DNA of 64,000 nucleotides from JAIEOG01 sp964519985 (GTDB lineage Bacteria; Bdellovibrionota; FAC87; UBA2466). The stretch spans positions 62,001-126,000 of the forward strand of contig CAZFMF010000004.1 of NCBI GenBank assembly GCA_964519985.1, read 5' to 3'. The notes beneath the pieces are model-generated. The model made no database searches, had not been told where the DNA came from, and saw only the letters and a program-made list of their open reading frames with translations. The position numbers were made by a program, and so were the translations under genes. Positions 6,865 to 16,682 of this stretch are shown here, one piece after another (position 1 is the stretch's first letter; each line of letters starts with the position of its first letter).

Positions 6865-9800
6865 ATGAAACAAATCGACACTCCTCGGCTCCGCAGTCCG
6901 AAACTTCCACCGCCAAAAAACAAGAAAGTTCCCGCAAAGGCCTCAACGGATGGGGCTGCTTCGGAACTGTTTTTGAGCCAAGCCGCGGCGGTCGCCAACA
7001 ATCCACTTCACCTGCGTGAGGCGGTGGATGTGTTGAAAGCTGTGCGCCGCGGCGATTTTTCGATTCGTTGCCGTAACACGGCTTCACCCGGCCTGGTCGG
7101 CGAAATTGGTGAAGTGATCAACGACATTATCGAATTGAACCAAGGCCTCGCCGACGAATTCGTCCGCGTGGGTAATAGCGTCGGTCGCGAAGGGAAGATG
7201 ACCGACCGCGCGTCCATCGGACCGGTCAAGGGAGGTTGGGCGACCTGCATCGATTCGATCAACCTGCTGATCGGGGACTTGGTGCAGCCCACGTACGAAG
7301 TGGCGCGCGTTATTACCTCGGTGGCGAAAGGCGACTTATCCCAGAAAATGTCGCTCGAAATCGAAGGCCGTCCGATTAAAGGGGAGTTCTACCGCATCGG
7401 TGCGACCGTAAACGCGATGGTGGATCAGCTGAACTCATTCGCCTCCGAAGTGAGTCGCGTGGCGAAGGAAGTGGGTACGGAAGGAAAACTGGGCGGGCAG
7501 GCGGTCGTGAAAGACGTGTCCGGGATTTGGAAGGATTTGACCGAGAACGTGAACGGCTTGGCCGGTAACTTGACCGATCAGGTGCGTAACATCGCGAAGG
7601 TGACGACGGCGGTCGCGAAGGGCGACTTGTCTCAGAAAATTACGGTGGACGCGAAAGGCGAAATCTACGAGCTCAAAAACACGATTAACGTGATGGTGGA
7701 TCAGCTGGGCTCTTTCGCCGCGGAAGTGACCCGCGTCGCGAAGGAAGTGGGTACGGAAGGTCGTCTCGGTGTGCAAGCGGACGTGAAGGGCGTTTCCGGA
7801 ACGTGGAAATACCTCACCGACTCGGTGAACAACCTCGCCAATAACTTGACCAGTCAGGTGCGTAACATCGCGAAGGTGACGACGGCGGTCGCGAACGGCG
7901 ATTTGTCCCAGAAGATTACGGTAGATGCCCGTGGCGAAATCTTCGAGTTGAAAAACACGATTAACGTGATGGTGGATCAGCTGAACTCCTTCGCCGCGGA
8001 AGTGACCCGTGTGGCGAAAGAAGTGGGTACGGAAGGAAAGCTGGGCGGTCAGGCCGATGTGAAGGGCGTGTCGGGCACGTGGAAGGACCTGACCGATAAC
8101 GTGAACCAGCTCGCCGGTAACTTGACGAGTCAGGTGCGTAATATTGCCAAGGTGACGACAGCGGTCGCGAACGGCGACATGTCCCAGAAAATCACCGTCG
8201 ATGCGAAGGGTGAAATCCTTGAGCTGAAAAACACGATCAACGTGATGGTGGATCAGCTGCGCTCCTTTGCGGCGGAAGTGACCCGCGTTGCGAAAGAAGT
8301 GGGTACGGAAGGAAAGCTAGGCGGTCAGGCCGATGTGAAGGGCGTGTCGGGAACCTGGAAAGATTTGACCGACCATGTGAACGCGATGGCCGCCAACCTC
8401 ACCAGCCAAGTGCGTAACATCGCGAAGGTGACGACGGCGGTCGCCAAAGGCGACTTGTCACAAAAAATCACCGTGGATGCGCGCGGCGAAATCTTCGAGC
8501 TGAAAAACACGATCAACGTCATGGTGGACCAGCTGAACTCCTTCGCCGCGGAAGTGACCCGTGTCGCGAAAGAAGTCGGTACCGAAGGGAAGCTGGGCGG
8601 ACAGGCCGATGTGAAGGGCGTGTCGGGCACGTGGAAAGAGCTAACCGACAACGTGAACCAGCTGGCCGGTAACTTGACCAGCCAAGTGCGTAACATCGCG
8701 AAGGTGACCACGGCGGTTGCGAAGGGCGATTTGTCGTCGAAAATCACGGTGGACGCTAAGGGCGAAATCCTCGAACTGAAAAACACGATTAATACGATGG
8801 TGGATCAGCTAAACTCCTTCGCCGCGGAAGTGACGCGCGTCGCGAAAGAAGTGGGTACGGAAGGGAAGCTGGGCGGCCAGGCGGTCGTGAAAGGCGTCTC
8901 CGGAACGTGGAAAGATTTGACCGATAACGTGAACCAGCTGGCCGGTAATCTGACCAGTCAGGTGCGTAACATCGCGAAAGTGACGACCGCGGTGGCGAAG
9001 GGCGATTTGTCCCAGAAAATCACGGTGGACGCGAAGGGCGAAATCTCGGAGCTGAAAAACACGATCAACGTGATGGTGGATCAGCTGAACTCCTTCGCCG
9101 CGGAAGTGACCCGTGTGGCGAAAGAAGTCGGTACCGAAGGGAAGCTGGGCGGACAGGCGGTTGTGAAGGGCGTCTCCGGGACTTGGAAAGACTTGACCGA
9201 CAATGTGAACGCGATGGCCGCTAACCTCACGAGCCAAGTGCGTAACATCGCAAAGGTGACGACGGCGGTCGCCAAGGGCGACTTGTCCCAGAAAATCACG
9301 GTGGACGCGAAGGGCGAAATCCTTGAACTGAAGCAGACGATCAACACGATGGTGGATCAGCTGAACACGTTTGCCGCCGAAGTGACCCGTGTCGCGAAGG
9401 AAGTGGGTACCGAAGGGAAGCTGGGCGGACAGGCCGATGTGCGCGGCGTTTCCGGTACGTGGAAAGAACTCACGGATAACGTGAACCAGCTGGCCGGTAA
9501 CTTGACCAGCCAGGTGCGTAACATCGCGAAGGTGACGACGGCGGTTGCGAAGGGCGATTTGTCGTCGAAAATCACGGTGGACGCGAAGGGCGAAATCCTT
9601 GAACTGAAGCAGACGATCAACACGATGGTGGATCAGCTGAACACGTTTGCCGCCGAAGTGACCCGCGTCGCGAAGGAAGTGGGTACCGAAGGGAAGCTGG
9701 GCGGTCAGGCCGATGTGAAGGGCGTGTCGGGTACGTGGAAAGAGCTGACCGATAACGTGAACTTCATGGCCCGTAACCTCACGACTCAGGTGCGCGGCAT

Positions 9801-12339
9801 CGTGAAAGTCGTGACGGCGGTTGCGAACGGAGATTTGAACCAGAAATTCGTGCTGGAAGCCAAAGGCGAGGTGGCCGCGCTCGCGGACACGATCAACAGC
9901 ATGACCGATACGCTACGCACCTTCACGGATCAGGTGACCACGGTCGCCCGCGAAGTCGGTAGCGAAGGGAAACTGGGCGCGCAGGCCACGGTGCCCGGCG
10001 CCGCCGGCGCTTGGAAGGACTTGACCGACAACGTGAACTTCATGGCCCGCAACCTGACGACTCAGGTGCGCGGGATTGTGAAGGTAGTGACCGCGGTCGC
10101 GAACGGGGATTTGAATCAGAAATTTGTCCTCGAAGCGAAAGGCGAAGTGGCCGCACTCGCGGATACGATCAATAGCATGATCGATACGCTGCGCACGTTC
10201 GCCGACCAGGTGACTACGGTGGCCCGCGAAGTGGGTATCGAAGGAAAGCTGGGCGGACAGGCTAAGGTACCGGGCGCCGCCGGGGTATGGAAAGACCTCA
10301 CGAACAACGTGAACCAGCTCGCGGGTAACCTGACCACTCAGGTCCGCGCGATCGCCGACGTGTCCACGGCGGTGACGAAGGGCGATTTGACCCGGTCGAT
10401 TAACGTCCAAGCGCAGGGTGAAGTTGCGGCGCTCAAGGACAACATCAACCAGATGATCGCCAACCTCAAAGACACCACTGCGAAGAATACCGAACAGGAT
10501 TGGCTGAAAACGAATCTCGCGAAGTTCACGGAAATGATGCAGGGGCAACGCAGTCTGACCGCGGTCGCCCAGCTCATCATGTCCGAATTGACCCCGCTGG
10601 TGAATGCGCAACATGGCGCTTTCTTCATGGCCGAACAAGAGGGTTCGGAACCGGTCTTGAACCTGATTGCGAGCTACGCGTTCACCCAGCGCAAACGGGT
10701 TTCCAATCGTTACGCATTGAAGGAAGGCCTGGTTGGACAGTGCGCCTTTGAGAAGAAGAGCATTCTGCTGACTCAGGTTCCCGACGACTATGTGACGGTC
10801 AGCTCGAGTCTCGGCGAAGGTAGCCCGTGGGGCATCATCGTTCTGCCGGTACTCTTCGAAGGAGAACTCAAAGCGGTCATCGAGCTGGCGTCCTTCCAGC
10901 CCTTTACGACCAACTACTTAAACTTCCTCGATCAGCTGATGGATAGCATCGGCGTGATCTTGAACATGATTTCCAGTTCGATGCGTACGGAAGAACTGTT
11001 GCAAGAGTTGAAGCGTTCCAACGCCGAACTCGAAGCGCAAGCGACCGAGCTCGAAGAAAAAGCAAAACTCCTCGAATTGAAGAATCAGGAAGTGGAGCTG
11101 GCGTCTCAGTCCTTGGAAGAAAAGGCCGAACAGCTCTCGCTCATTTCCAAGTACAAGTCGGAATTTTTGGCGAATATGTCGCACGAGCTGCGCACGCCGT
11201 TGAACAGCTTGCTGATTCTGTCGAAGGTGCTTTCGGAAAACAAGGACAGCAACCTCACGCCGGATCAAGTGAAGTACGCGAAGACGGTGTACGGTGCCGG
11301 TTGCGACCTGCTCGCGCTGATCAACGAAATCTTGGATCTGTCCAAGGTCGAAGCGGGCAAGATGGCGATCGACCCGAAGGAAGTCACGCTGCCGCGCATC
11401 CAGGAAAGCCTGGAGCAGAACTTCCGTCCGGTCGCGGAGCACAAAGGAATCGAGCTCACCATTTCGGTGGCACCGAATATCCCGGAGAAGATCTACACCG
11501 ACGACAACCGTCTGCAGCAGATCCTCAAGAACCTCATGTCCAACGCCTTCAAGTTCACTTCGAAAGGCAAAGTGGCGGTCACGATCGAGATGGCGGGTCC
11601 GGAGCGCACGCGCAAGCTGGCGCTTTCCCCCGGCGAGCGGGTCTTGGCCTTCGAGGTCAAGGATACCGGGATCGGGATCCATCGCGACAAACACAAGCTC
11701 ATTTTCGAAGCCTTCCAACAAGCGGATGGGACTACCAGCCGCAAGTACGGTGGCACGGGCCTGGGCTTGACGATCAGCCGCGAGATTGCGCGTCTGCTCG
11801 GCGGGATGATCGAAGTCGAAAGCGAGCCGGGTATCGGCAGCACCTTCACCTTGTTCTTGCCGGAAAACTACCGGGGCACGGTGGGCAATCACGGCGTCGG
11901 CGCGGAAATCGAAACGGTTCCGAACGACAACGTGTCCCTGCCGGAGGACGCCGATTTCAAGGGTAAGAAAGTGCTCATCGTCGATGACGACTTCCGAAAT
12001 ATCTTCGCGTTGGCGAGTGTGCTCGAATCGCGCGGAATGATTGTCACCCATGCTGAGAACGGCAAACTGGGTCTGCAGCACCTGCAGAACCAGGGCGACT
12101 TCGATCTTGTTTTGATGGATACGATGATGCCGGAAATGGATGGTCTGGAAGCGATCCGCCATATGCGGGCCATGAATGACTTCAAGGAGCTTCCGATTAT
12201 TTCGTTGACGGCAAAGGCGATGAAGGGAGATCGCGAGAAATGTTTGGAGGCGGGTGCGTCGGATTACGTGACAAAGCCCGTGGATCCAGAACGGCTCTTG
12301 GCGACGATTTACAAGCGCATTACCCATCCGGCGACTTAA
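6865..12339 (+). CDS. Giant poly-HAMP hybrid histidine kinase (HAMP array-GAF-HisKA-HATPase-receiver)
   Basis: 1824 residues, preceded by AGGAGAGACAGGT. After a 40-residue Lys/Pro leader, about thirteen GDL-type HAMP units occupy residues 50-1195. From 7582 they recur at exactly 276 bp (92 residues) and are nearly identical at DNA level. Each 92-residue unit holds a canonical HAMP (AKGDLSQKITVDAKGEI) and a HAMP-like segment (VAKEVGTEGKLGGQA). A GAF domain follows (about 1220-1370), then a coiled coil, HisKA with SHELRTPLNSLL (H1440), HATPase with GTGLGLTIS, and a receiver with LMDTMMPEMDG (D1752). No transmembrane helix is evident, so it is probably cytosolic. The architecture recalls fungal Nik1/group III kinases and their bacterial relatives, whose HAMP arrays transmit stress signals. 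The ligand is unknown. Confidence 0.93.
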   Translation: MKQIDTPRLRSPKLPPPKNKKVPAKASTDGAASELFLSQAAAVANNPLHLREAVDVLKAVRRGDFSIRCRNTASPGLVGEIGEVINDIIELNQGLADEFVRVGNSVGREGKMTDRASIGPVKGGWATCIDSINLLIGDLVQPTYEVARVITSVAKGDLSQKMSLEIEGRPIKGEFYRIGATVNAMVDQLNSFASEVSRVAKEVGTEGKLGGQAVVKDVSGIWKDLTENVNGLAGNLTDQVRNIAKVTTAVAKGDLSQKITVDAKGEIYELKNTINVMVDQLGSFAAEVTRVAKEVGTEGRLGVQADVKGVSGTWKYLTDSVNNLANNLTSQVRNIAKVTTAVANGDLSQKITVDARGEIFELKNTINVMVDQLNSFAAEVTRVAKEVGTEGKLGGQADVKGVSGTWKDLTDNVNQLAGNLTSQVRNIAKVTTAVANGDMSQKITVDAKGEILELKNTINVMVDQLRSFAAEVTRVAKEVGTEGKLGGQADVKGVSGTWKDLTDHVNAMAANLTSQVRNIAKVTTAVAKGDLSQKITVDARGEIFELKNTINVMVDQLNSFAAEVTRVAKEVGTEGKLGGQADVKGVSGTWKELTDNVNQLAGNLTSQVRNIAKVTTAVAKGDLSSKITVDAKGEILELKNTINTMVDQLNSFAAEVTRVAKEVGTEGKLGGQAVVKGVSGTWKDLTDNVNQLAGNLTSQVRNIAKVTTAVAKGDLSQKITVDAKGEISELKNTINVMVDQLNSFAAEVTRVAKEVGTEGKLGGQAVVKGVSGTWKDLTDNVNAMAANLTSQVRNIAKVTTAVAKGDLSQKITVDAKGEILELKQTINTMVDQLNTFAAEVTRVAKEVGTEGKLGGQADVRGVSGTWKELTDNVNQLAGNLTSQVRNIAKVTTAVAKGDLSSKITVDAKGEILELKQTINTMVDQLNTFAAEVTRVAKEVGTEGKLGGQADVKGVSGTWKELTDNVNFMARNLTTQVRGIVKVVTAVANGDLNQKFVLEAKGEVAALADTINSMTDTLRTFTDQVTTVAREVGSEGKLGAQATVPGAAGAWKDLTDNVNFMARNLTTQVRGIVKVVTAVANGDLNQKFVLEAKGEVAALADTINSMIDTLRTFADQVTTVAREVGIEGKLGGQAKVPGAAGVWKDLTNNVNQLAGNLTTQVRAIADVSTAVTKGDLTRSINVQAQGEVAALKDNINQMIANLKDTTAKNTEQDWLKTNLAKFTEMMQGQRSLTAVAQLIMSELTPLVNAQHGAFFMAEQEGSEPVLNLIASYAFTQRKRVSNRYALKEGLVGQCAFEKKSILLTQVPDDYVTVSSSLGEGSPWGIIVLPVLFEGELKAVIELASFQPFTTNYLNFLDQLMDSIGVILNMISSSMRTEELLQELKRSNAELEAQATELEEKAKLLELKNQEVELASQSLEEKAEQLSLISKYKSEFLANMSHELRTPLNSLLILSKVLSENKDSNLTPDQVKYAKTVYGAGCDLLALINEILDLSKVEAGKMAIDPKEVTLPRIQESLEQNFRPVAEHKGIELTISVAPNIPEKIYTDDNRLQQILKNLMSNAFKFTSKGKVAVTIEMAGPERTRKLALSPGERVLAFEVKDTGIGIHRDKHKLIFEAFQQADGTTSRKYGGTGLGLTISREIARLLGGMIEVESEPGIGSTFTLFLPENYRGTVGNHGVGAEIETVPNDNVSLPEDADFKGKKVLIVDDDFRNIFALASVLESRGMIVTHAENGKLGLQHLQNQGDFDLVLMDTMMPEMDGLEAIRHMRAMNDFKELPIISLTAKAMKGDREKCLEAGASDYVTKPVDPERLLATIYKRITHPAT
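7306..10440 (+). repeat. Tandem 276-bp coding repeats encoding HAMP units
   Basis: The sequence gtgcgtaacatcgcgaaggt, or a close variant, recurs at 7582, 7858, 8134, 8410, 8686, 8962, 9238 and 9514. More diverged copies follow in register at 9790, 10066 and 10342, and an earlier one lies near 7306. The spacing is exactly 276 bp. The copies between 7582 and 9790 are near-identical in DNA, including synonymous positions, which indicates recent duplication or gene conversion. The two copies after 9790 (KFVLEAKGEVAALADTIN) form a second sub-type duplicated as a pair. Confidence 0.92.
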
Positions 12340-12348
12340 GGGGAGGGG

Positions 12349-13893
12349 ATGAAGGGGCTGAGCGAAGTCAATGTCCTGCTGGTCGACGACCGGGAGGATG
12401 GGTTGGTGGCACTGCAAGCAGTGCTGTCGCCGCTCGGTTACAACCTGGTTTTGGCGAATTCGGGCGCGGCCGCTCTCGCGAAGGTTTTAGAAACCGACTT
12501 TGCGGTCATCGTGCTCGATGTGCAGATGCCGGAGATGGACGGGTTTGAAACCGCGTCGCTGATCAAAAGCCGCGACCGCAGCCGGCACATTCCCATTCTC
12601 TTTGTCACCGCGATCAACAAAGACCCGCGCTTTGTTTATCGGGGGTACGAAGTCGGGGCCGTCGATTACCTCTTTAAACCATTCGATCCCCAGATTCTTC
12701 GCGCGAAAGTCGATGTCTTTGTCGACCTGCATCTCAAGAATCAAAAGTTGAAAATGCAGTCCGACCGCATCCGGGCGGAAGAAGCGAAGAACCGCGTTCT
12801 GCTGGAAAGCGCGCGCGACGCGATTGCCTTGCTCTCCGCCAAAGGAGAAATCCTGTCCCTAAGCGACGCCTTTGTCTCCATGACGGGTTGGCCGAAGGAG
12901 AGCTGGGTGGGAAAAAAACTTTCCGAACTGTTGGAAGGTGTCACCGATGAGGAGGGAATTTGCGGCGGAATCGAGCTCCAGGATGGAGAACTTTGCGAAG
13001 TCCGATTAAAAACGCAAACCGGTGAACTCCTTGATGTCGAGATTTCTACCAAAGCCATGGTGGATGAAGCGCAAATGGGCTGTCACGTCGTCGTGCTACG
13101 CGATATCACCCAGCGCAAGGAAGCCGAGGCGGTGAAGCGCCGAGCCCAAGAGCTTGAGCGCTCGAACCGAGAACTCGATCAATTTGCGTCGGTGTGTTCG
13201 CACGATCTTCAGGAACCGCTGCGGGTGATTTCGAATTTTGTGCCGCTGCTGGATCGCCGCTACGGTGACAAACTGGATGAAGAGGGACGTCGAATCCTCT
13301 CCTATATTGAAAAGAGCAGTAAGCGGATGTCCGATCTGGTGCGCGATCTCCTACGTTATTCGCGGCTCGGGGCGCAAAATGCCATCCGCGAAGTCATGGA
13401 TGGGGAACAACCATTGGAAGAAGCGATTCAAAACCTGCAGGTGGCACTGCAGGAGAGTGGCGGAAAGGTCGTTTACGGCAAGCTCCCCCCCGTGACCGGC
13501 AGTCGTACTCAGATTGTTCAACTCTTTCAAAACCTCATCGGTAATGCGATCAAGTTTCATGGGGAGGCGCCTCCGGTCATTGAAGTCGACGCGAAGGACG
13601 GGGGTCTACATTATCGCTTTTCGGTTCGGGACAACGGCATCGGCATTGATGGAAAGTACGCGGGCCGCATTTTCGACATTTTCCGGCGCTTGCATAGCCA
13701 GGATGAATACCCTGGTACGGGCGTGGGACTGGCGATCTGCAAGAAGGTCGTGGATCGCCACGGCGGAAAGATCTGGGTGGAGTCCGAACCGGGTTGCGGT
13801 TCCACGTTCTTTTTTACGCTGCCAAAGCCTATGACCGGTGGCTGGGCTTCCGGTTCCGCCAACGCTGCCAGCCGAGGAATACCCCCAGCGTAA
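12349..13893 (+). CDS. Receiver-PAS-histidine kinase
   Basis: 514 residues beginning ten bases after the poly-HAMP kinase. The N-terminal receiver (about 6-125) has LLVDD (D13/D14), phospho-acceptor D57 in VLDVQMPEMDG and K110 in YLFKPFDP. A PAS domain follows (about 145-255, ending RDITQRKEAE), then a short coiled coil and HisKA with CSHDLQEPLRVI (H285). The HATPase domain has NLIGNAIKFH, DNGIGI and GTGVGLAICKK. An N-terminal receiver means activity is probably controlled by phosphotransfer, plausibly from the poly-HAMP kinase encoded upstream. The last 20 residues extend past the HATPase domain and overlap the convergent gene by 65 bases. Confidence 0.9.
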   Translation: MKGLSEVNVLLVDDREDGLVALQAVLSPLGYNLVLANSGAAALAKVLETDFAVIVLDVQMPEMDGFETASLIKSRDRSRHIPILFVTAINKDPRFVYRGYEVGAVDYLFKPFDPQILRAKVDVFVDLHLKNQKLKMQSDRIRAEEAKNRVLLESARDAIALLSAKGEILSLSDAFVSMTGWPKESWVGKKLSELLEGVTDEEGICGGIELQDGELCEVRLKTQTGELLDVEISTKAMVDEAQMGCHVVVLRDITQRKEAEAVKRRAQELERSNRELDQFASVCSHDLQEPLRVISNFVPLLDRRYGDKLDEEGRRILSYIEKSSKRMSDLVRDLLRYSRLGAQNAIREVMDGEQPLEEAIQNLQVALQESGGKVVYGKLPPVTGSRTQIVQLFQNLIGNAIKFHGEAPPVIEVDAKDGGLHYRFSVRDNGIGIDGKYAGRIFDIFRRLHSQDEYPGTGVGLAICKKVVDRHGGKIWVESEPGCGSTFFFTLPKPMTGGWASGSANAASRGIPPA

Positions 13894-15718
13894 CGCCGAA
13901 GGCGCCGAGGAAGAATCCAATTGGGATCCAGACGTTCGGGATTTCTGCGCCGGACCATTCGCCACTGCTCTCGCCAAAGCTCGCCAGCGCCAGAGTGGTT
14001 TCATCCTCAAAGTGGGCCGTGTCCTCTTGCGCGGCGTGGGTGCTAGCGAGACCGCGCAGTGCATCCCCGGAAACGGACCGAGGTTTGAAGGCTTTGGACA
14101 TCGATTCTAGAAAACTTTGGATCCGCGCGGTAACCGTTTGCACCGTCGGCCGCTCGGTCTTGCCATTGCCCACTACGGTGCCGAGCGCTCCGCCCGGGCC
14201 CGTGTTTTCGTTGCCGGTGCCCGAGGCCTTACCATCACTTAGGCTGTCTCCACCCTTGCCGGCTTGACCGGGTTTTGCGTTTTTGTTTTCCGGATCGGAT
14301 TTCAGAGCGTTCTTCCCATTCAGGGCCAAGAGGGTTTTTGCGGCCAGGGCCGCTGCGCCCGAAGTCGGTACGACACCCGCCGGAATCTGGCCGGTGACCG
14401 AGTTGCTGACGAAGGTCGCGGCGGGCGTACCCGTTTCCGCCGATTTCCCATTTTCGTTTTTATTTTCTAGCGGGCTGGCGCCGGCAAATTCTTTCAGCAG
14501 CGCTGCTTCGGGCGATCCGGAAAGGGGATTGACCCGAGCGTTGCCATCGCGCGGTGTCTCTTCGGTTTCCTTGGGATGCGCGACGCTGGGATTGGCCATC
14601 TCTTTTTGCACTTGAGCGAAAGCGGCGCCGAGGTCTCCCTCGCGTTTATAAGCCGAAGAGAGGCGCTCCGCGAGGTCGTCGGCGGTTCGGCGATCCAAGT
14701 CGCGGGTCAGCAATTTGTCGTTCAAAGTCTGTCGGATGATGGAATCGACCATATTGGGCGAAAGGCGATCCTCGGGTTTCGCGGAAGGGGCGGTCGGCGT
14801 GGATTCTGCCGTCGGTAAACCGACTCCTCGGTGCGAAGCCGATCCGCCCACCGTGATCTCTTCTGGGCTTTCGCCGCGAACTTCATTCGCCCCTTTGGTG
14901 GGCTCGGGATGAACGCCATTGACGATAGGCGGAATCAGCGGGGTCGGTTCATTGAAAGGCAGTGGTCGCGTCACCGGGTTTGTCTCGGCTGACTTCACCG
15001 CCGGTGGTACGGGTAGCGTGGGTGGAGGCGGCTCGGCCGGCTTCGTGGGTTGCGCGAGCTTATTCACTTCGCTCTTCACATCATTCTTAATTCCTTCGAT
15101 CGATTTCGGATGGGAAACGGTATCCGCGAGTTCGGCCCCGATCGGGCAGATCGGCAAACTTTTCGGTAGGCGAAAAGCCTCGCGCACTTTCTCGGTGCTG
15201 TCTTGAGGGGCCGATTTTCCGACGTTGGAATCGGCAACCGGTTGCGGGCGGCTCGGGCGATTTTCCAGAAATTCGGAACCTTGCGTATAGCCGGCGCCGA
15301 ACTCCGGGGCGAAAAGGTCCGGTTTCAGCGCTTCCGGTTTAAATTTAGGATTCGTCGCTTCGCAGGCGTTGCGTAACACGTCGCCGGCTAAGACAGCGCG
15401 CAATGCGATCTCGGCGGCTTCGCCACCGTCCATTTTATTGCGCGCGGCGAGTTCGACCGCCGAAGTGCGGGCAATTTCGCGAAAGGGCTCGAAGGCCCGA
15501 AGCGCCTTGGCCGGATCTTCCGCATCGATGAACTGGGCCATATAGCCGTAGTCCACACTGCCATTATCTCGACGATAGTTTTGCATTTGCTGCATCACGC
15601 GCTGGTGCACGTTCATGTAGAAATCATACGGCTTGAGCGGCTCTCGATCCCCTTGGGCTCCGGACGCGAAGGCGGCCGTTGTGATCAAGGCGGCGATAAA
15701 CAGGGTGGCCTTCTTCAT
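13829..15718 (-). CDS. Exported Pro-rich protein with C-terminal membrane anchor, unknown function
   Basis: 629 residues with signal peptide MKKATLFIAALITTAAFASG. The first 170 mature residues look folded and contain two cysteines. A long low-complexity region rich in Pro, Thr, Glu and Lys follows (about 210-560). The C-terminus has one hydrophobic helix (IPIGFFLGAFGVTLGVFLGW) and a basic tail, so the protein is probably periplasmic with an inner-membrane anchor. It lies four bases after a lipoprotein gene on the same strand, suggesting an operon. Its 3' end overlaps the kinase gene at 13829-13893. No known family is recognised; the disordered linker suggests a spacer spanning the periplasm. 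Confidence 0.7.
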   Translation of the reverse strand: MKKATLFIAALITTAAFASGAQGDREPLKPYDFYMNVHQRVMQQMQNYRRDNGSVDYGYMAQFIDAEDPAKALRAFEPFREIARTSAVELAARNKMDGGEAAEIALRAVLAGDVLRNACEATNPKFKPEALKPDLFAPEFGAGYTQGSEFLENRPSRPQPVADSNVGKSAPQDSTEKVREAFRLPKSLPICPIGAELADTVSHPKSIEGIKNDVKSEVNKLAQPTKPAEPPPPTLPVPPAVKSAETNPVTRPLPFNEPTPLIPPIVNGVHPEPTKGANEVRGESPEEITVGGSASHRGVGLPTAESTPTAPSAKPEDRLSPNMVDSIIRQTLNDKLLTRDLDRRTADDLAERLSSAYKREGDLGAAFAQVQKEMANPSVAHPKETEETPRDGNARVNPLSGSPEAALLKEFAGASPLENKNENGKSAETGTPAATFVSNSVTGQIPAGVVPTSGAAALAAKTLLALNGKNALKSDPENKNAKPGQAGKGGDSLSDGKASGTGNENTGPGGALGTVVGNGKTERPTVQTVTARIQSFLESMSKAFKPRSVSGDALRGLASTHAAQEDTAHFEDETTLALASFGESSGEWSGAEIPNVWIPIGFFLGAFGVTLGVFLGWQRWRNRKPSHRS

Positions 15719-15721
15719 AAA

Positions 15722-16417
15722 TTACATCCCCGCCGGAATGGGCGGAAGAAAGGGCATCACTTGCGTTCCGGGCGCGAAGGGATTGGTGGCGCTGGCCAAA
15801 GCTGGGTTGGCGCCGATCGGGTTCATCCCGAGACTTCCGGTGGGCAAAGTCGCCGTGGGCGGTACGACCGGCAGTTGGATTTTGACATTCAAAACATTGC
15901 CGGACTTTTGCGGAACGTAACTCGTGAGATTGCCGACCGAAGGAACTTTGCTCTGCATATCCTTCGCGAGCAGCATCATCACGAGGGCGTAGTCGCCCAA
16001 ATTCGAAGGTCCGACGTTGAGGCCCGAAGCCTGCATCATTCCGCCGACACAATTCGCGATTCCCGCGCCCTGGGCGGTTCGCCAGGCTTGGGCATCGGGA
16101 CGGTTGGCGTAGGCTCCGTTGTCGATGGTGCGAAACTGCATTTCGAAGTTCATGACCGCGTTTTGACAGCCGCCGGTCGACGGGAGTGGCCCCGGCGTCA
16201 AGTTGCCGGCGGCGAGTCCCTGTCCGTAGCTCACCATATAGGGGCCGACGGCTTGGCAGCACTGTTGTTTGGCGTCGCCGGCGAGCGCACTGAGTTGCGG
16301 TAGCGAATCATTATCGGTAGTCGCCGGTGGCGGCGGCGCGCCTTCTCCACCGCCGCCGCAGGCAGCGAGCAAGAGGAAGAAGGAAGCGGTCACTAGGTGT
16401 CGTACGGCGCGATTCAT
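15722..16417 (-). CDS. Putative lipoprotein, unknown function
   Basis: 231 residues with a clear lipobox: MNRAVRHLVTASFFLLLAAC, cysteine at residue 20, followed by Gly/Pro linker residues. The mature domain has several cysteines (QQCCQAVG, GGCQNAV, IANCVGG) likely to form disulfides in the periplasm, and a Pro/Ala-rich C-terminus. ATG at 16417 is preferred over the longer frame because AAGGGG precedes it and the signal then fits. The Pro-rich exported protein follows four bases downstream; the two probably work together in the envelope, but the role is unknown. Confidence 0.7.
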   Translation of the reverse strand: MNRAVRHLVTASFFLLLAACGGGGEGAPPPPATTDNDSLPQLSALAGDAKQQCCQAVGPYMVSYGQGLAAGNLTPGPLPSTGGCQNAVMNFEMQFRTIDNGAYANRPDAQAWRTAQGAGIANCVGGMMQASGLNVGPSNLGDYALVMMLLAKDMQSKVPSVGNLTSYVPQKSGNVLNVKIQLPVVPPTATLPTGSLGMNPIGANPALASATNPFAPGTQVMPFLPPIPAGM

Positions 16418-16615
16418 TTTTCGGCCCCTTTGTTCCCTCAAGTTGCAATCGCGAAACCAAGCTCAGTAGGCACGGGACGGGTGGGAGAGTCGGTCGCCGG
16501 TCAGACGGCCCCGCACGCGTCGGAAAAATCGAGCCTGAGGATGGGGGGTTAGCCTGTCTAGTTTCCTGACACCCCGGAGTATGCCCAAAGTGCACAGGGT
16601 CTGGTCGTTGCCTCG

Positions 16616-16676
16616 GTCATTGCGAGGCCGAAGACCCGAATTTGTCATTGCGAGGGCCGAAGGTCCGAAGCAATCT
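16616..16676. repeat. GTCATTGCGAG palindromic element, tandem half copies
   Basis: Two partial copies in direct orientation: gtcattgcgaggccgaag at 16616 and gtcattgcgagggccgaagg at 16644, the second continuing to gaagcaatct. The central hairpin and right arm of full copies are missing. The element ends 6 bases before the start codon of the next gene and so occupies its ribosome-binding region. Confidence 0.75.
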
Positions 16677-16682
16677 AGTGCG

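Noticed and set aside
7306..10440. CRISPR-like regular repeats
   Set aside because: The 276-bp unit is coding in one frame with no spacers, so it is a protein repeat.
7435..10638. Several minus-strand frames within the HAMP array
   Set aside because: They repeat with the 276-bp period only because the sense repeats do, and have no start signals.
10918..12417. Long open frame on the minus strand opposite the kinase (499 codons)
   Set aside because: It mirrors the kinase coding sequence in a GC-rich genome, has no ribosome site and encodes a low-complexity His/Arg/Gln-rich product.
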